From assembly GCA_031423015.1 (NCBI GenBank), contig JANPER010000183.1, forward strand, positions 58,833 through 122,832: DNA of 64,000 nt, written 5' to 3'. The notes under the pieces are model-generated. The model saw nothing but the letters and a program-made list of their open reading frames with translations, had not been told where the DNA came from and did no database searches. Shown here in pieces: positions 37,524 to 45,650 of the stretch (its first letter is position 1; every line of letters begins with the position of its first letter). Made by a program: the position numbers and the translations under genes. This stretch comes from DATGPD01 sp031423015. GTDB lineage: Bacteria > Planctomycetota > UBA1135 > UBA2386.

Positions 37524-37559
37524 ACGTTCCGTGCGCCTACGTTCCATTGTGGAACGTGT
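37524..37559. promoter_or_regulatory. Palindromic CGTTCC/GGAACG elements before a secreted-protein gene
   Basis: GAACGTTC (37524-37531) is a perfect palindrome, followed by ACGTTCCA-TTG-TGGAACGT (37541-37559), a perfect 8-bp inverted repeat. They end 34 bases before the ATG at 37594, a position suited to an operator or a 5'-UTR hairpin. A similar CGTTCC-N4-GGAACG lies ahead of mreB at 57217-57232. Confidence 0.4.
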
Positions 37560-37593
37560 CACCTCACTGCCTCTTCGGAGACTTCCTTTCAAC

Positions 37594-39396
37594 ATGCGTC
37601 ACTTCTCGATCTCACGTAACGCAGTCTTCAGCGCTATTCTGGCGTCGGCTGCGATCGCCCAACAGGCCGACATCGCCCCGGCTGGCACTGGTCCAGTCAC
37701 CAAGCTCCCGCCCGCGCCACAGACGCCGGCTGGCATCGGTGTGCTCTACAACAACGGCCCGTTCGTGACGGCCCCGGGCCTCAGCGTGGTGCAGACCCTC
37801 ACGCCGGTGTTCCACACCGTCCTCGGTTTCGCCAGCACCAGCGCCTTCACCCTGGCAGATGAGTTCACGGTTACCGATCCGGTCGGCTGGCGCATCGACA
37901 CAGCCGAGGTTTTCGCCTATCAGACCGGCTCCACGACTACCTCGACCTTCAACGGCATCCGGATGCAGATCTGGAATGGCGATCCGAGCCTCCCGACCAG
38001 CAGTGTCATCTGGGGTGACTTGGTCAACAACCGCCTCGCCAGCACTTCGTGGACTGGCAATTACCGCGTCGTCGAGACCGCGCAGACCGGGACCACCCGC
38101 CCGGTCATGTCGATCGTCGGCAACGTCGGCAAGATTCTCGGCCCCGGTACGTACTGGCTCGAGTACAGCCTGAGCGGCACTTCGGCTTCGGGTCCCTTTG
38201 CGCCGCCGATCACGATCCCCGGCCAACTGGTCACCGGCAACGCGCTACAGCGTGTTTTGTCGACGAACACCTGGGCGCCGATTACGAGCGGCCTCGCCCC
38301 CAATCCCATTTCTGCGCAGGGCATGCCGTTCGTTCTTGTGGGCGACACCGCGGTGCCGCCGTGCTACGAGACCAACCTCGGCACGTCGCTGGCCCTCCAA
38401 GACGATCAAACGGTGATTCGCCCTCTCGGCTTCACGTTCAACTTCAGCGGCGGCAGCACCACCAGCATCGGCATCTGCTCGAACGGCTTCATCTGGCTGG
38501 ACGGGGCCCAACTAAACAGCGACTTCTCCAACTCGGTGGCGGAGTTCCGCGGCTCCGTTCAAGCCACGCCACGTTTGGCGCCGTGCTGGCGTGACTTCGA
38601 TCCGACCGCTCCCGGTTCGGATGACGTCTACCTCAACACGTTCCCCAACCGCGTCGTCATCACCTGGCATCGGGTTACGCGCTTCCTCGGCACGCAGCCG
38701 ATGACCGTCCAGTGCCAGATCCTGTCGGATGGCTCGTTCTACTACTACTACGCCGGTGACATCGACTCGACCGGCGGCACTGCGGCCGAGGGTCGTAGCC
38801 TCATCGGTGTCAAGGCGATCGCCGGCCTCAACGTCCCGGATCCGCTCAACACCGACTACACGGCGGCGTTGCCGCTGAGCACCACGGTGCCGACGAACTA
38901 CGAGTTCTTCGGTGACTCGGTGAACTTCGACCTGCGCAACCGCTGCATCCGGTTCGCTCCGAACGTCGGCGGCGGCTACGCCATCTCGTTCCGCAATGAC
39001 TGCGGCGCGTCGTCGTCGAGCTACGGCATCGGCTGTCCGGCCGGCACGCCGCTGACGTTGGTGGCCAGCGCGCCGCCGCGCCTCGGCACGACGTTCAACC
39101 TCGACGTCACCAACGTCGCCATCGGCGCGGACATGGGGGCCCTGTTGTTCGGTGTCAGCACCGCCAACATTCCGCTGACGGCCGCCGGCTTCCCCGGCTG
39201 TTCCGTGTACACGACGATGGACTTGGTCCTGTCGCTGCCGCTCACACCCCCGACGGCCACCCTTGCGGCGTCGGTGCCGTTGACGCCGGCCCTGATTGGC
39301 GTGGTTCTGAACGCGCAAGCGGCCGCGGTGAAGAACAGTGCGGTCACCTCGACGCACGTCTCGAACGGTCTGACCTTGGTGTTAGGCAAGAACTGA
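37594..39396 (+). CDS. Large secreted protein with planctomycete-type C-terminal module
   Basis: 600 residues from the ATG at 37594. Signal peptide AVFSAILASAAIAQQ, cut near residue 23. Residues 30-260 form one beta-rich unit (LADEFTVTDPVGWRIDTAEVFAYQ). Residues about 265-470 form a second, with LGFTFNFSGGSTTSIGICSNGFIWLDG and a WRDFDP pattern typical of beta-propeller or nidogen-like extracellular domains. Residues about 475-600 start with YGIGCPAGTPLTL and match the module at the end of the 36136 gene. Likely exported and possibly abundant. Function unknown. Confidence 0.8.
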   Translation: MRHFSISRNAVFSAILASAAIAQQADIAPAGTGPVTKLPPAPQTPAGIGVLYNNGPFVTAPGLSVVQTLTPVFHTVLGFASTSAFTLADEFTVTDPVGWRIDTAEVFAYQTGSTTTSTFNGIRMQIWNGDPSLPTSSVIWGDLVNNRLASTSWTGNYRVVETAQTGTTRPVMSIVGNVGKILGPGTYWLEYSLSGTSASGPFAPPITIPGQLVTGNALQRVLSTNTWAPITSGLAPNPISAQGMPFVLVGDTAVPPCYETNLGTSLALQDDQTVIRPLGFTFNFSGGSTTSIGICSNGFIWLDGAQLNSDFSNSVAEFRGSVQATPRLAPCWRDFDPTAPGSDDVYLNTFPNRVVITWHRVTRFLGTQPMTVQCQILSDGSFYYYYAGDIDSTGGTAAEGRSLIGVKAIAGLNVPDPLNTDYTAALPLSTTVPTNYEFFGDSVNFDLRNRCIRFAPNVGGGYAISFRNDCGASSSSYGIGCPAGTPLTLVASAPPRLGTTFNLDVTNVAIGADMGALLFGVSTANIPLTAAGFPGCSVYTTMDLVLSLPLTPPTATLAASVPLTPALIGVVLNAQAAAVKNSAVTSTHVSNGLTLVLGKN

Positions 39397-39830
39397 GCTG
39401 ATCGCCGCCACTGGCCTGCGCGGTGGCGCGAGAGAAATCACCGGCGGCGTCGCGCGAGCGACGCCGCCTGCATGTACGCGCTCCTCGAGCCGCAGATTGG
39501 GCGCGCCCCGCGAGGATTCGCAACGCTTGCAGCACAAAAGGACCGTAGACATACTCCGGCCATGTGTGCTCGGTTGTTTGTCGGGTCTTGTTCGATGTTT
39601 GTGGGTTTCGTGAGTTGGTCCGGCATTGCGGCGCAGTCGGTGGCGCACATCCCACCCGTGCAGTGTGCGTTCGATCTACTGCACACGCCGCGACCAGATC
39701 GGGCACCGCCGCCGCGGCGCGCGGGCCGATGTCATCGTGCGGTGAGTGACCACGCCGCGGCAGGCATGTCGAGCGAAGTCCCGGGCGTAGAACGGAACGC
39801 GATCGGGGAGCGGAGTCGAAGCACAACGAC
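39397..39830. other. Spacer between convergent genes
   Basis: 434 bases between the secreted-protein gene and the convergent histidine-kinase-like gene. Open frames here give unnatural Arg/Ala/His-rich translations and are not called. The only clear element is the hairpin at 39443-39468. Confidence 0.6.
39443..39468 (+). terminator. Perfect 11-bp hairpin with GCGA loop
   Basis: GGCGGCGTCGC and its exact complement are closed by a GNRA-type tetraloop (GCGA), 46 bases after the upstream stop. There is no T-tract, so it may terminate weakly or stabilise the mRNA end. Confidence 0.55.
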
Positions 39831-40841
39831 TCACGGCGCCGTCGGCAGCAGCAGTTCGAAGCTGACGCCGCCGCCTTGCCGCCGGCGTGCGCGCGCGATG
39901 CCGCCCTGCGCGACCACCGTCTGCTGCACGGCGAACAACGACAAGCCGTGGCTGGTGCCGCGCAGCAGGCGGCTCAGGTAGTACGGCTCGAAGGTGCGCG
40001 GCAGCTGCCAATCGGCCAGGCGCGTCGCGGCGATGTCCAGGCGAACGATGGTGTCGCCGAAGACGGGCTCCACGCTGTAGGTCGGCGCGGTCCCTTCGCT
40101 CGCGAGGTCGCGGCCGACCGCGCTCAGGTTGCGTAACGCGGTGCGCAAGAGGTCGCGGTCGCCCAGCACCAGGGTCGGGGCAAACGCAGTGCCGGGCAGC
40201 ATCTCGCGCAACAAGGCCCCGACATCGACGGGCAGCAGCGCGCCGTTCACCTGGCCGCTGCGCAGCAGCGCGCGCGCGCGCTCGAGGGTGCCTTGGATCC
40301 GACGCAACGACCGACTGGCGGCCTTCACCTTCGTCAGCCTCGCCTCGTCGCTGGCCAGTTCGCTCTCGAGCAGGCGAAGCTGCCCGAGTGCGCCCAGCAG
40401 GGGGTTGTTCACTTCGTCGGCGATGCCGCGCATCAGGCTGAGCATGGCGCTCGAGTCGCTGGCCGGTTCGGCGCGCAGGGCCGAGGCCAGGGCGTCGGCG
40501 ACCGCCGCGGTGTTGCTGGGCAGCACGAGCAGCGCGGCGCCGAGCCGACGCGCCATGCGCTGGGCGGCCTCCTCCTGGGTCTTGGGCGTCGCCAACACCA
40601 GGCCGGCACCGGGGAGCAGTGCGCTCATGAGGCGCAGCGTGCCGGCTAGCTCTTCGCTCGGCGCGTCGACGGCGACGATCAGCAGGTGCGGGCGCAGGCG
40701 CCGCAACGCGTCGCCGTCGGCGATGAGATCATGAAACGTGGTGACGCGAGCCTCCGGCTGGGCAGCGCGCAGGGCGGTGCACAGGTCGGCAACTGGTGTT
40801 GTGCAATGCCACACCAGGGCGATGCGAACGTCGGCAAGCAT
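39831..40841 (-). CDS. Degenerate histidine-kinase-like protein (H-box Asp)
   Basis: 336 residues. Residues 1-85 look like a receiver-type fold (HLLIVAVDAPSEE). Residues 130-200 match the HisKA dimerisation helix, but the phosphoacceptor box reads GIADEVNNPL where the family has GIAHEINNPL; Asp142 is codon GAC at 40416-40418, one base from His. The ATPase domain is also diverged: the N-box has no N-A pair (LRNLSAVGRDL), while a G-box relic remains (HGLSLFAVQQTVVAQGG). It is therefore probably a pseudokinase that binds or scaffolds rather than phosphorylates. No adjacent response regulator gene exists; the small receiver-like gene at 35678 is 3.7 kb away. Confidence 0.75.
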   Translation of the reverse strand: MLADVRIALVWHCTTPVADLCTALRAAQPEARVTTFHDLIADGDALRRLRPHLLIVAVDAPSEELAGTLRLMSALLPGAGLVLATPKTQEEAAQRMARRLGAALLVLPSNTAAVADALASALRAEPASDSSAMLSLMRGIADEVNNPLLGALGQLRLLESELASDEARLTKVKAASRSLRRIQGTLERARALLRSGQVNGALLPVDVGALLREMLPGTAFAPTLVLGDRDLLRTALRNLSAVGRDLASEGTAPTYSVEPVFGDTIVRLDIAATRLADWQLPRTFEPYYLSRLLRGTSHGLSLFAVQQTVVAQGGIARARRRQGGGVSFELLLPTAP

Positions 40842-40973
40842 GAGGCGCAGGCACAGCCTAGCAGGGAGCGAGCGCTGGGCTGCGCGGCCAACGGTGATCG
40901 GGTTTGGCCGGCTGGCGGGCGTCTGCGGAGGTCAGGTGCACGCGCGAGCACCGAGCGTCCGATAACAGCGGCA

Positions 40974-41375
40974 GTGAACGACGATGTTCCAATCGACCCG
41001 GCCCGCCTACCGGCTGGCGGCAGCGCGGCGTCTGGCCCGCGCAAGCTGCGCGTGGTGTCCTTTCAGGCTGCCGCCGCCCTCCCGGGTAGCGAACCCGTCC
41101 TGCGGCTGGTGCGCGAGTACAAGGGCCCGACCGTTAGCGCGCTCTTGCGCGCGTCGCCGGCTACGGTGAGTCGGTTGCCCGGCCGCGTGTGCAATGTGCT
41201 CGAAGCGATCGTGCGCGGCGACCTCGAGGGTGCCGAGCGTCGACTCGACGCCGCCCTCAACGTGCTGCCCGGTCCTGGCTCAGCACCTCGCTCCACGCTC
41301 CGTATCCTGGGACCGTGGTTGCTGGTGATGTGGGTCGTCGCGGCGATCGCCACCGCGATCTTGCTGGTGCCTTGA
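40974..41375 (+). CDS. Small tail-anchored membrane protein, unknown function
   Basis: 133 residues from a GTG at 40974; the longer open frame upstream overlaps the divergent kinase-like gene and reads unnaturally. A soluble N-terminal part (SFQAAAALPGSEPVLRLVREYKGPTVSALLRASPATVSRLP) is followed by a charged helix and a single C-terminal membrane segment (WLLVMWVVAAIATAILLVP) with no residues after it. Ordered before a glycosyltransferase pair, 139 bases ahead. No family recognised. Confidence 0.55.
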   Translation: MNDDVPIDPARLPAGGSAASGPRKLRVVSFQAAAALPGSEPVLRLVREYKGPTVSALLRASPATVSRLPGRVCNVLEAIVRGDLEGAERRLDAALNVLPGPGSAPRSTLRILGPWLLVMWVVAAIATAILLVP

Positions 41376-41514
41376 TGCGGTTTCCTGCCAACCTGCGGTT
41401 GGCTGCGCAGCGTCGGTCCTCTATGACTCGGGACGTTGACCGCGTCGTTGCGCGGTGGCTCACAAGCATGGTGCAGACTCGAGTTCTCTTGTCGTGGTGC
41501 GACCCTGACGGGCG

Positions 41515-42507
41515 ATGGTGACCGCGCCCTTGGCAAGTGAGTCTGCCCCCGGGCGTCTTGTGCCGGAGGTGTCCGTGGTCGTGCCGCTGTACAACGAGGC
41601 GGAGAACCTGCCCGCGCTGCACGACGCGCTCACCTGGGGCATGCGCAGCACCGGGCGTTCGTACGAGTTGGTGTTGGTCGACGACGGCAGTCGCGACGGC
41701 ACGGCAAACCTGTTGCGCGAGTTGGCTCGCTCCGACCCGCATCTGCGCGCCGTGCTGTTCGTGCGCAACCAGGGGCAGACCGCCGCGATGGCCGCCGGCT
41801 TCGCGCACGCGCGCGGCGATTTGGTGGTCACCATGGACGGCGACTTGCAGAACGACCCCGCGGACATCGGTCGCTTGCTGACCGAGTTGGAGAAGGGCTA
41901 CGACATCGTGTGCGGCTGGCGGCGCAACCGGAAGGATCGCTTTGCCACGCGCTTGCTCCCGAGCAAGGTCGCCAACAAGATCATCTCGTGGGTCACCGGC
42001 GTGGCGATCCACGACACCGGGTGTTCGTTGAAGGCGTACCGCAGCTGGGTGCCGCGCAGCCTGGAGCTGTATTCCGACATGCACCGCTTCATCGCCGCCC
42101 TGGCGGCGGGGGTGGGGGCGCGCGTGAGCGAGATCCCGGTGCGGCATCATCCGCGCTTGCGCGGCAAGTCGAAGTACGGCCTCGGCCGTATCTTTCGCGT
42201 GGTCGCCGACTTGATCGTCATCAAGATGCTGATCCAGTTCGCGGCGCACCCGATTCGCTGGTTCGGCCTGCTGTCCCTGCCGCTCTTCGTGGTCAGCCCG
42301 GCGCTGTTCGCCATCGGCGCCATCAAGTTCCACGCCGAGGGCCCCCCCTCGTTCACCGGCTTCGACTCGTCGCTGACCATGGCGGCGGCGTTGACCGCGC
42401 TGATCGCCCTCAACGTCGTGGTGCTCGGCTTCTTGGCCGAACTGCAATTGAAGGTGTCTGGCTTCTTTCGCCGCCGCATTGCGATCAGCGTCAAGGAGGC
42501 CCGGTGA
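41515..42507 (+). CDS. GT2 glycosyltransferase, undecaprenyl-phosphate type (ArnC/GtrB-like)
   Basis: 330 residues. Catalytic GT-A domain: VSVVVPLYNEAENLPALHDAL (19-39), LVDDGSRDGT, VRNQGQTAAMAAGF and the DXD-type MDGDLQNDP, then GCSLKAYR and RHHPRLRGKSKYG. Two C-terminal membrane helices (about 245-270 and 285-312) complete the plan of enzymes that attach a sugar to undecaprenyl phosphate at the cytoplasmic face. The stop overlaps the GTG of the next gene, which carries a diverged copy of the same fold fused to a FemAB domain. The pair probably acts on one envelope glycan. Confidence 0.9.
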   Translation: MVTAPLASESAPGRLVPEVSVVVPLYNEAENLPALHDALTWGMRSTGRSYELVLVDDGSRDGTANLLRELARSDPHLRAVLFVRNQGQTAAMAAGFAHARGDLVVTMDGDLQNDPADIGRLLTELEKGYDIVCGWRRNRKDRFATRLLPSKVANKIISWVTGVAIHDTGCSLKAYRSWVPRSLELYSDMHRFIAALAAGVGARVSEIPVRHHPRLRGKSKYGLGRIFRVVADLIVIKMLIQFAAHPIRWFGLLSLPLFVVSPALFAIGAIKFHAEGPPSFTGFDSSLTMAAALTALIALNVVVLGFLAELQLKVSGFFRRRIAISVKEAR

Positions 42508-44525
42508 CCGAGGTGCACGTCTCGGTCGTGATCCCGGTCACCAGTCCGGAGATCGACGTCGGCAAGTTGGTACACGCGTTCAGCGCGCCGCTGCGGCAAG
42601 CCGGCTACGCCTACGAGTTCGTGTTCGTGCTCGATTCAGTGACGGGCCGACCCGAGCACGAGCTGCACGCGTTGCAGAGTCAGTTCCCCGTCACCATCGT
42701 GCGCTTGCAAGGCGGTGGACTCGGCGAGTCGATCGCGCTGTCGGCCGGCGTCGATCGCGCCAAGGGCAGCTTCATCATCAATGCGCCGCCCTACTTGCAG
42801 AGTGAGCCGGAGGACATTCTCAAGGTGATGTCGGCACTGGAGAGCGGCGCCGACTTCGTGGCGACGTGGCGGCACCCGCGCGTCGACCCGTGGTTCAACC
42901 GCCTGCAGTCGCGCTTGTTCAACTGGGTGCTGCGCGGCTTGATGGGCATCAAGTTCCACGACCTCAACAGCAGCCTGCGTGGTATGCGACGCCAAGTGCT
43001 GGAAGACGTCGCGGTGTACGGCGAGCTGTATCGCTTCCTGCCGGTGTTGGCGTTGCGCCAGGGCTTCCGCGTCGTCGAGGTCACCATCCGTCACCGCGAA
43101 GAGCGTGGGCGGCGTGGCTTCTTCGGCTTCGGCGTCTACCTGCGTCGGCTGCTCGACATCCTGGCGATCACGTTCCTCACCCGCTTCACGCAGAAGCCGC
43201 TGCGCTTCTTCGGCACGGTGGGGATCTTGCTGATGCTGGTCGGGCTCGCGCTCAGCATCGACCCGCTCTACCACCGCTTCATCCCGGACGCGAAAGAGAG
43301 TTTGACGCAACGGCCGATCATCGTCTTGGCGGCGGTGCTCTTTGCCTTCGGCATTCAACTGATCGGCTTCGGGCTGGTCGGCGAGATCATCATCTTTACC
43401 CAGGCGCGCAACCTACGCGACTTCAAGATCGATGCGGTGATCGAACACGATCCCTCGGTGGCCATCGTGGCGCCGCTCGAGCCCAACGCCGATCTGCGCG
43501 TGCGCGAGGTGGTGCCCGGCGAAGACGCGCGCTTCGACGCCTGGGTGCGCGCGCGCAAGGGCGGGACGTTCTTCCACCAGAGCGGGTGGCGCAAGGTGGT
43601 CGAGGACGTGTTTCGCCACGAGGCGCACTACCTGGTGGCCGAGCGTGGCCGGCAGTGGGAAGGCGTGCTGCCGATGTTCTTCACCAAGGGGCCGTTCCTG
43701 GGCAGCAACCTGGTGAGCATTCCGTACGCGGTCTACGGTGGCTTGATCGCCGACAACAAAGAGGCGGCTGTCGCGCTGCGCCAGCAAGCCGAGCGCTTGG
43801 GACGACGGCTCGGCGCCGGCTACCTGGAGCTGCGACACGAGCACCGCCAGTTCGAAGACTTGCCGACCTCGGACCTGTACGTGACCTTCCGCAAGGAAAT
43901 CGTTGGCACCGGCGACGACCTCTTGGCCGCCATCCCCAAGAAAGCCCGCGCCGAGGTGCGCCGCGCGCGCGACAAGAACGGCCTGCAGTTCTTCGAGTCG
44001 CGCGACCTCGACGAGTTCTACGCGTTGTTCCAAGTGAACAAGCGCCGGCTCGGTTCACCGCCGCTGCCCAAGCGTTGGTTCTCGGCGCTGCTCGACGAGT
44101 TTGGCCGCGACGTGGTGATTCATGTCGTGCGGCTGCCCGACGGCAAGGCGATCTCGGGCGTGATGAGCTTCCGCATGGGAGACACGCTGTTCGCCTACTA
44201 CTCGGGCGCGCTCCACGAGCACTACGGCACCGGCGTCAACGACTTCACCTACTTCAAGATCATGGAGTGGTGCGCGGACAACGGGGTGCGCGTGTTCGAC
44301 TTCGGCCGCAGTCGAAAGGACACCGGGCCCGCGAACTTCAAGAAGAACATGGGCTTTGCGGCGCAGCCGTTGCACTACGAGTACTTGCTGCTCGGCGACA
44401 AGGCGAGCTTGCCCGTCTTTCACCCTGGCAATCCGAAGTTGAGCTTGCCGCGCCGGGTGTGGTCGGCGCTGCCCGGATTCGTGACGACGCGGCTTGGTGG
44501 TCGTCTGTCGAAATACCTACCGTGA
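42504..44525 (+). CDS. GT2-like domain fused to FemAB-type (GNAT) acyltransferase
   Basis: 673 residues from the GTG at 42504, with AAGGAGG 4 bases before it. Residues 1-310 are a second GT2-type protein, including two membrane helices (about 230-252 and 270-295); its DXD region is changed (IINAPPYLQSEPEDI), so the domain may be inactive. Residues about 327-673 match the FemAB family linked to XrtA/PEP-CTERM exosortase loci: GGTFFHQSGWRKVV, YLELRHEHRQFEDLP, IPKKARAEVRRARDKNGLQ, FYALFQVNKRRLGSPPLPKRWF and VRVFDFGRSRKDTGPANFKKNMGF. Such proteins add amino acids or acyl groups to wall or glycan acceptors. No exosortase is in the window. The fusion is unusual. Confidence 0.85.
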   Translation: MTEVHVSVVIPVTSPEIDVGKLVHAFSAPLRQAGYAYEFVFVLDSVTGRPEHELHALQSQFPVTIVRLQGGGLGESIALSAGVDRAKGSFIINAPPYLQSEPEDILKVMSALESGADFVATWRHPRVDPWFNRLQSRLFNWVLRGLMGIKFHDLNSSLRGMRRQVLEDVAVYGELYRFLPVLALRQGFRVVEVTIRHREERGRRGFFGFGVYLRRLLDILAITFLTRFTQKPLRFFGTVGILLMLVGLALSIDPLYHRFIPDAKESLTQRPIIVLAAVLFAFGIQLIGFGLVGEIIIFTQARNLRDFKIDAVIEHDPSVAIVAPLEPNADLRVREVVPGEDARFDAWVRARKGGTFFHQSGWRKVVEDVFRHEAHYLVAERGRQWEGVLPMFFTKGPFLGSNLVSIPYAVYGGLIADNKEAAVALRQQAERLGRRLGAGYLELRHEHRQFEDLPTSDLYVTFRKEIVGTGDDLLAAIPKKARAEVRRARDKNGLQFFESRDLDEFYALFQVNKRRLGSPPLPKRWFSALLDEFGRDVVIHVVRLPDGKAISGVMSFRMGDTLFAYYSGALHEHYGTGVNDFTYFKIMEWCADNGVRVFDFGRSRKDTGPANFKKNMGFAAQPLHYEYLLLGDKASLPVFHPGNPKLSLPRRVWSALPGFVTTRLGGRLSKYLP

Positions 44526-44561
44526 GAGTAGGCCAGCGGGACCGCCCTTGATGCACCGGCC

Positions 44562-45037
44562 CTATTCGGGTTCGCCGGCGGCGTTGAGCACGTATGCCCG
44601 GAGTCGAGGTGATACGAACATGCCGAGAGCGCTCATCCGATCGAGGACCGCGGCGATGTTTCGCAGCAGCCCACGACGCTTCGCGACAAGCAGTACGCCG
44701 AGCGTCCCGACCACGACCAGACCGCGGGCGACTGCCACTTGCCGAGCATCAGCGTCGTCCACGACAGCGTGGCGTGGAGCCGCTCTGCAAGCGGGATGGC
44801 GGCTGCCTCGCCGCGGTCCAGCACCAAGGCCAATGTCGGGTCGGGGGTGACGTCCTCGATCCGCAGCCACCCCACCGCCAAGACCTCGGCGGCACCGACA
44901 AGTCCTGCCCCCGCCACCGTAACCTCGTCCCATACCACGCGCGGCACCACGACTTCGTCGTACAGCGCCGGGAGCAGTGTCAGCTGCCCAGCTCCCGCGA
45001 GGTAGATGAGCGGCCCGGCGTCCGGGACGACGATCAC
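44562..45037 (-). pseudogene. PIN-domain (DUF3368) toxin, frameshifted
   Basis: The N-terminal half reads as a DUF3368 PIN protein (VPDAGPLIYLAGAGQLTLLPALYDEVVVP; DRGEAAAIPLAERLHA) from an ATG at 45037. The matching C-terminal half (DDADARQVAVARGLVVVGTLGVLLVAKRRGLL and LSALGMFVSP-like tail ending AGEPE) is in another frame, ending at 44562. One missing base near 44760-44770 explains the break; without repair translation runs on to a stop at 44633 with nonsense residues. PIN toxins are Mg-dependent RNases. The start overlaps the stop of the UPF0175 antitoxin gene by 4 bases. Either a decayed toxin or a sequencing error. Confidence 0.75.
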
Positions 45038-45306
45038 TGGCGGCTCAGCGCGTCGATCTCCCTCTGGAAGTCTTCGACCGAGTAGTCGATCACAGGCACG
45101 CCGTGATCACCGAGGAGCTTCATGAACGCGGCACGAGGCATGGCGGCAAGCTCCGCGCCCTTGCCAACACCGATCTTGTGGCGGCGCACCTGCTCGATGA
45201 GCCAGAGAATGCGCAACTCGTTCCCCAGCGCGGCCGGATCCGGCACATCACTCTGCGCCGTCCACGGAAGTTCCACGGCAACGGCGATCTTGCGGGCGGC
45301 GGACAT
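45034..45306 (-). CDS. UPF0175-family antitoxin
   Basis: 90 residues, full family length. The core is LRILWLIEQVRRHKIGVGKGAELAAMPRAAFMKLLGDHGVPVIDYS, a short helix-turn-helix-like region followed by the toxin-neutralising tail. UPF0175 proteins are usually found directly upstream of DUF3368 PIN toxins, as here (ATGA overlap). It would bind and inhibit the nuclease and repress its own promoter. With the toxin frame broken, the antitoxin may be a free remnant. Confidence 0.85.
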   Translation of the reverse strand: MSAARKIAVAVELPWTAQSDVPDPAALGNELRILWLIEQVRRHKIGVGKGAELAAMPRAAFMKLLGDHGVPVIDYSVEDFQREIDALSRQ

Positions 45307-45650
45307 GAGCGGATGGTAAGGGCAAGAGTGGGCTCCGGGCTAGGGGGCCCCGTGGGTCGCAACCAACCGATTGCGCCGGCGTCGTTCACAGCCAACGTCG
45401 CGCAAGGCGAGTTCACTGCCCGCAAGGCTGGCTGGGACGGGTGCTGATCGCCAGTCCCTGAGTGGACGCATCGCTGATCAGCACGGTGCCGGTGTTCGTC
45501 AGCTGCATGGATGTCGGGACTTGCGAGCCGATTGCCCCACGTGCCCGTCTCATATGCGTGCACCACGCGTCCCTCCAGGTACGCGCGCAGGTCACTTGCC
45601 AACGAACGTCGGCCACATCGCGCTGGCGCATCGTCCCGCCTTCGGAGTGA
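45307..45650. other. Spacer with gene relics
   Basis: 344 bases with no intact gene. The minus strand holds a fragment resembling a kinase-linked segment (see 45519-45605) and, in another frame at 45416-45520, a plausible peptide ending at a stop at 45413. The remainder is unremarkable. The last bases (GGAGTGA) form the ribosome site for the hydrolase gene at 45651. Confidence 0.5.
45519..45605 (-). pseudogene. Short relic resembling the end of a planctomycete-type Ser/Thr kinase domain
   Basis: 29 codons read SLASDLRAYLEGRVVHAYE followed by TGTWGNRL. The pattern (M/A)xDLRAYLEGRVVxAYETGxW is, to my knowledge, common just after the kinase domain in planctomycete Ser/Thr kinases with TPRs. Nothing kinase-like remains on either side, and a frameshift at about 45520 joins it to another open frame. 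A relic of a deleted gene is the simplest reading, but the match is short. Confidence 0.35.

Larger units (their letters stand above)
37177..37593. other. Spacer with terminator and palindromes
   Basis: 417 bases without a gene. It includes a canonical intrinsic terminator (37323-37345) and, close to the next start, palindromic CGTTCC/GGAACG elements (37524-37559). The rest is GC-rich with no recognisable signal. Confidence 0.6.

Noticed and set aside
39344..39826. Minus-strand frame of 160 codons between the secreted protein and the kinase-like gene
   Set aside because: Translation is unnatural (Arg, Thr, Pro rich, no hydrophobic core) and it overlaps the 3' end of the secreted-protein gene.
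42866..44551. A 561-codon plus-strand frame over the GT2-FemAB gene
   Set aside because: It lies in another frame of the gene with recognised domains and reads as Arg/Ala/Pro-rich noise.
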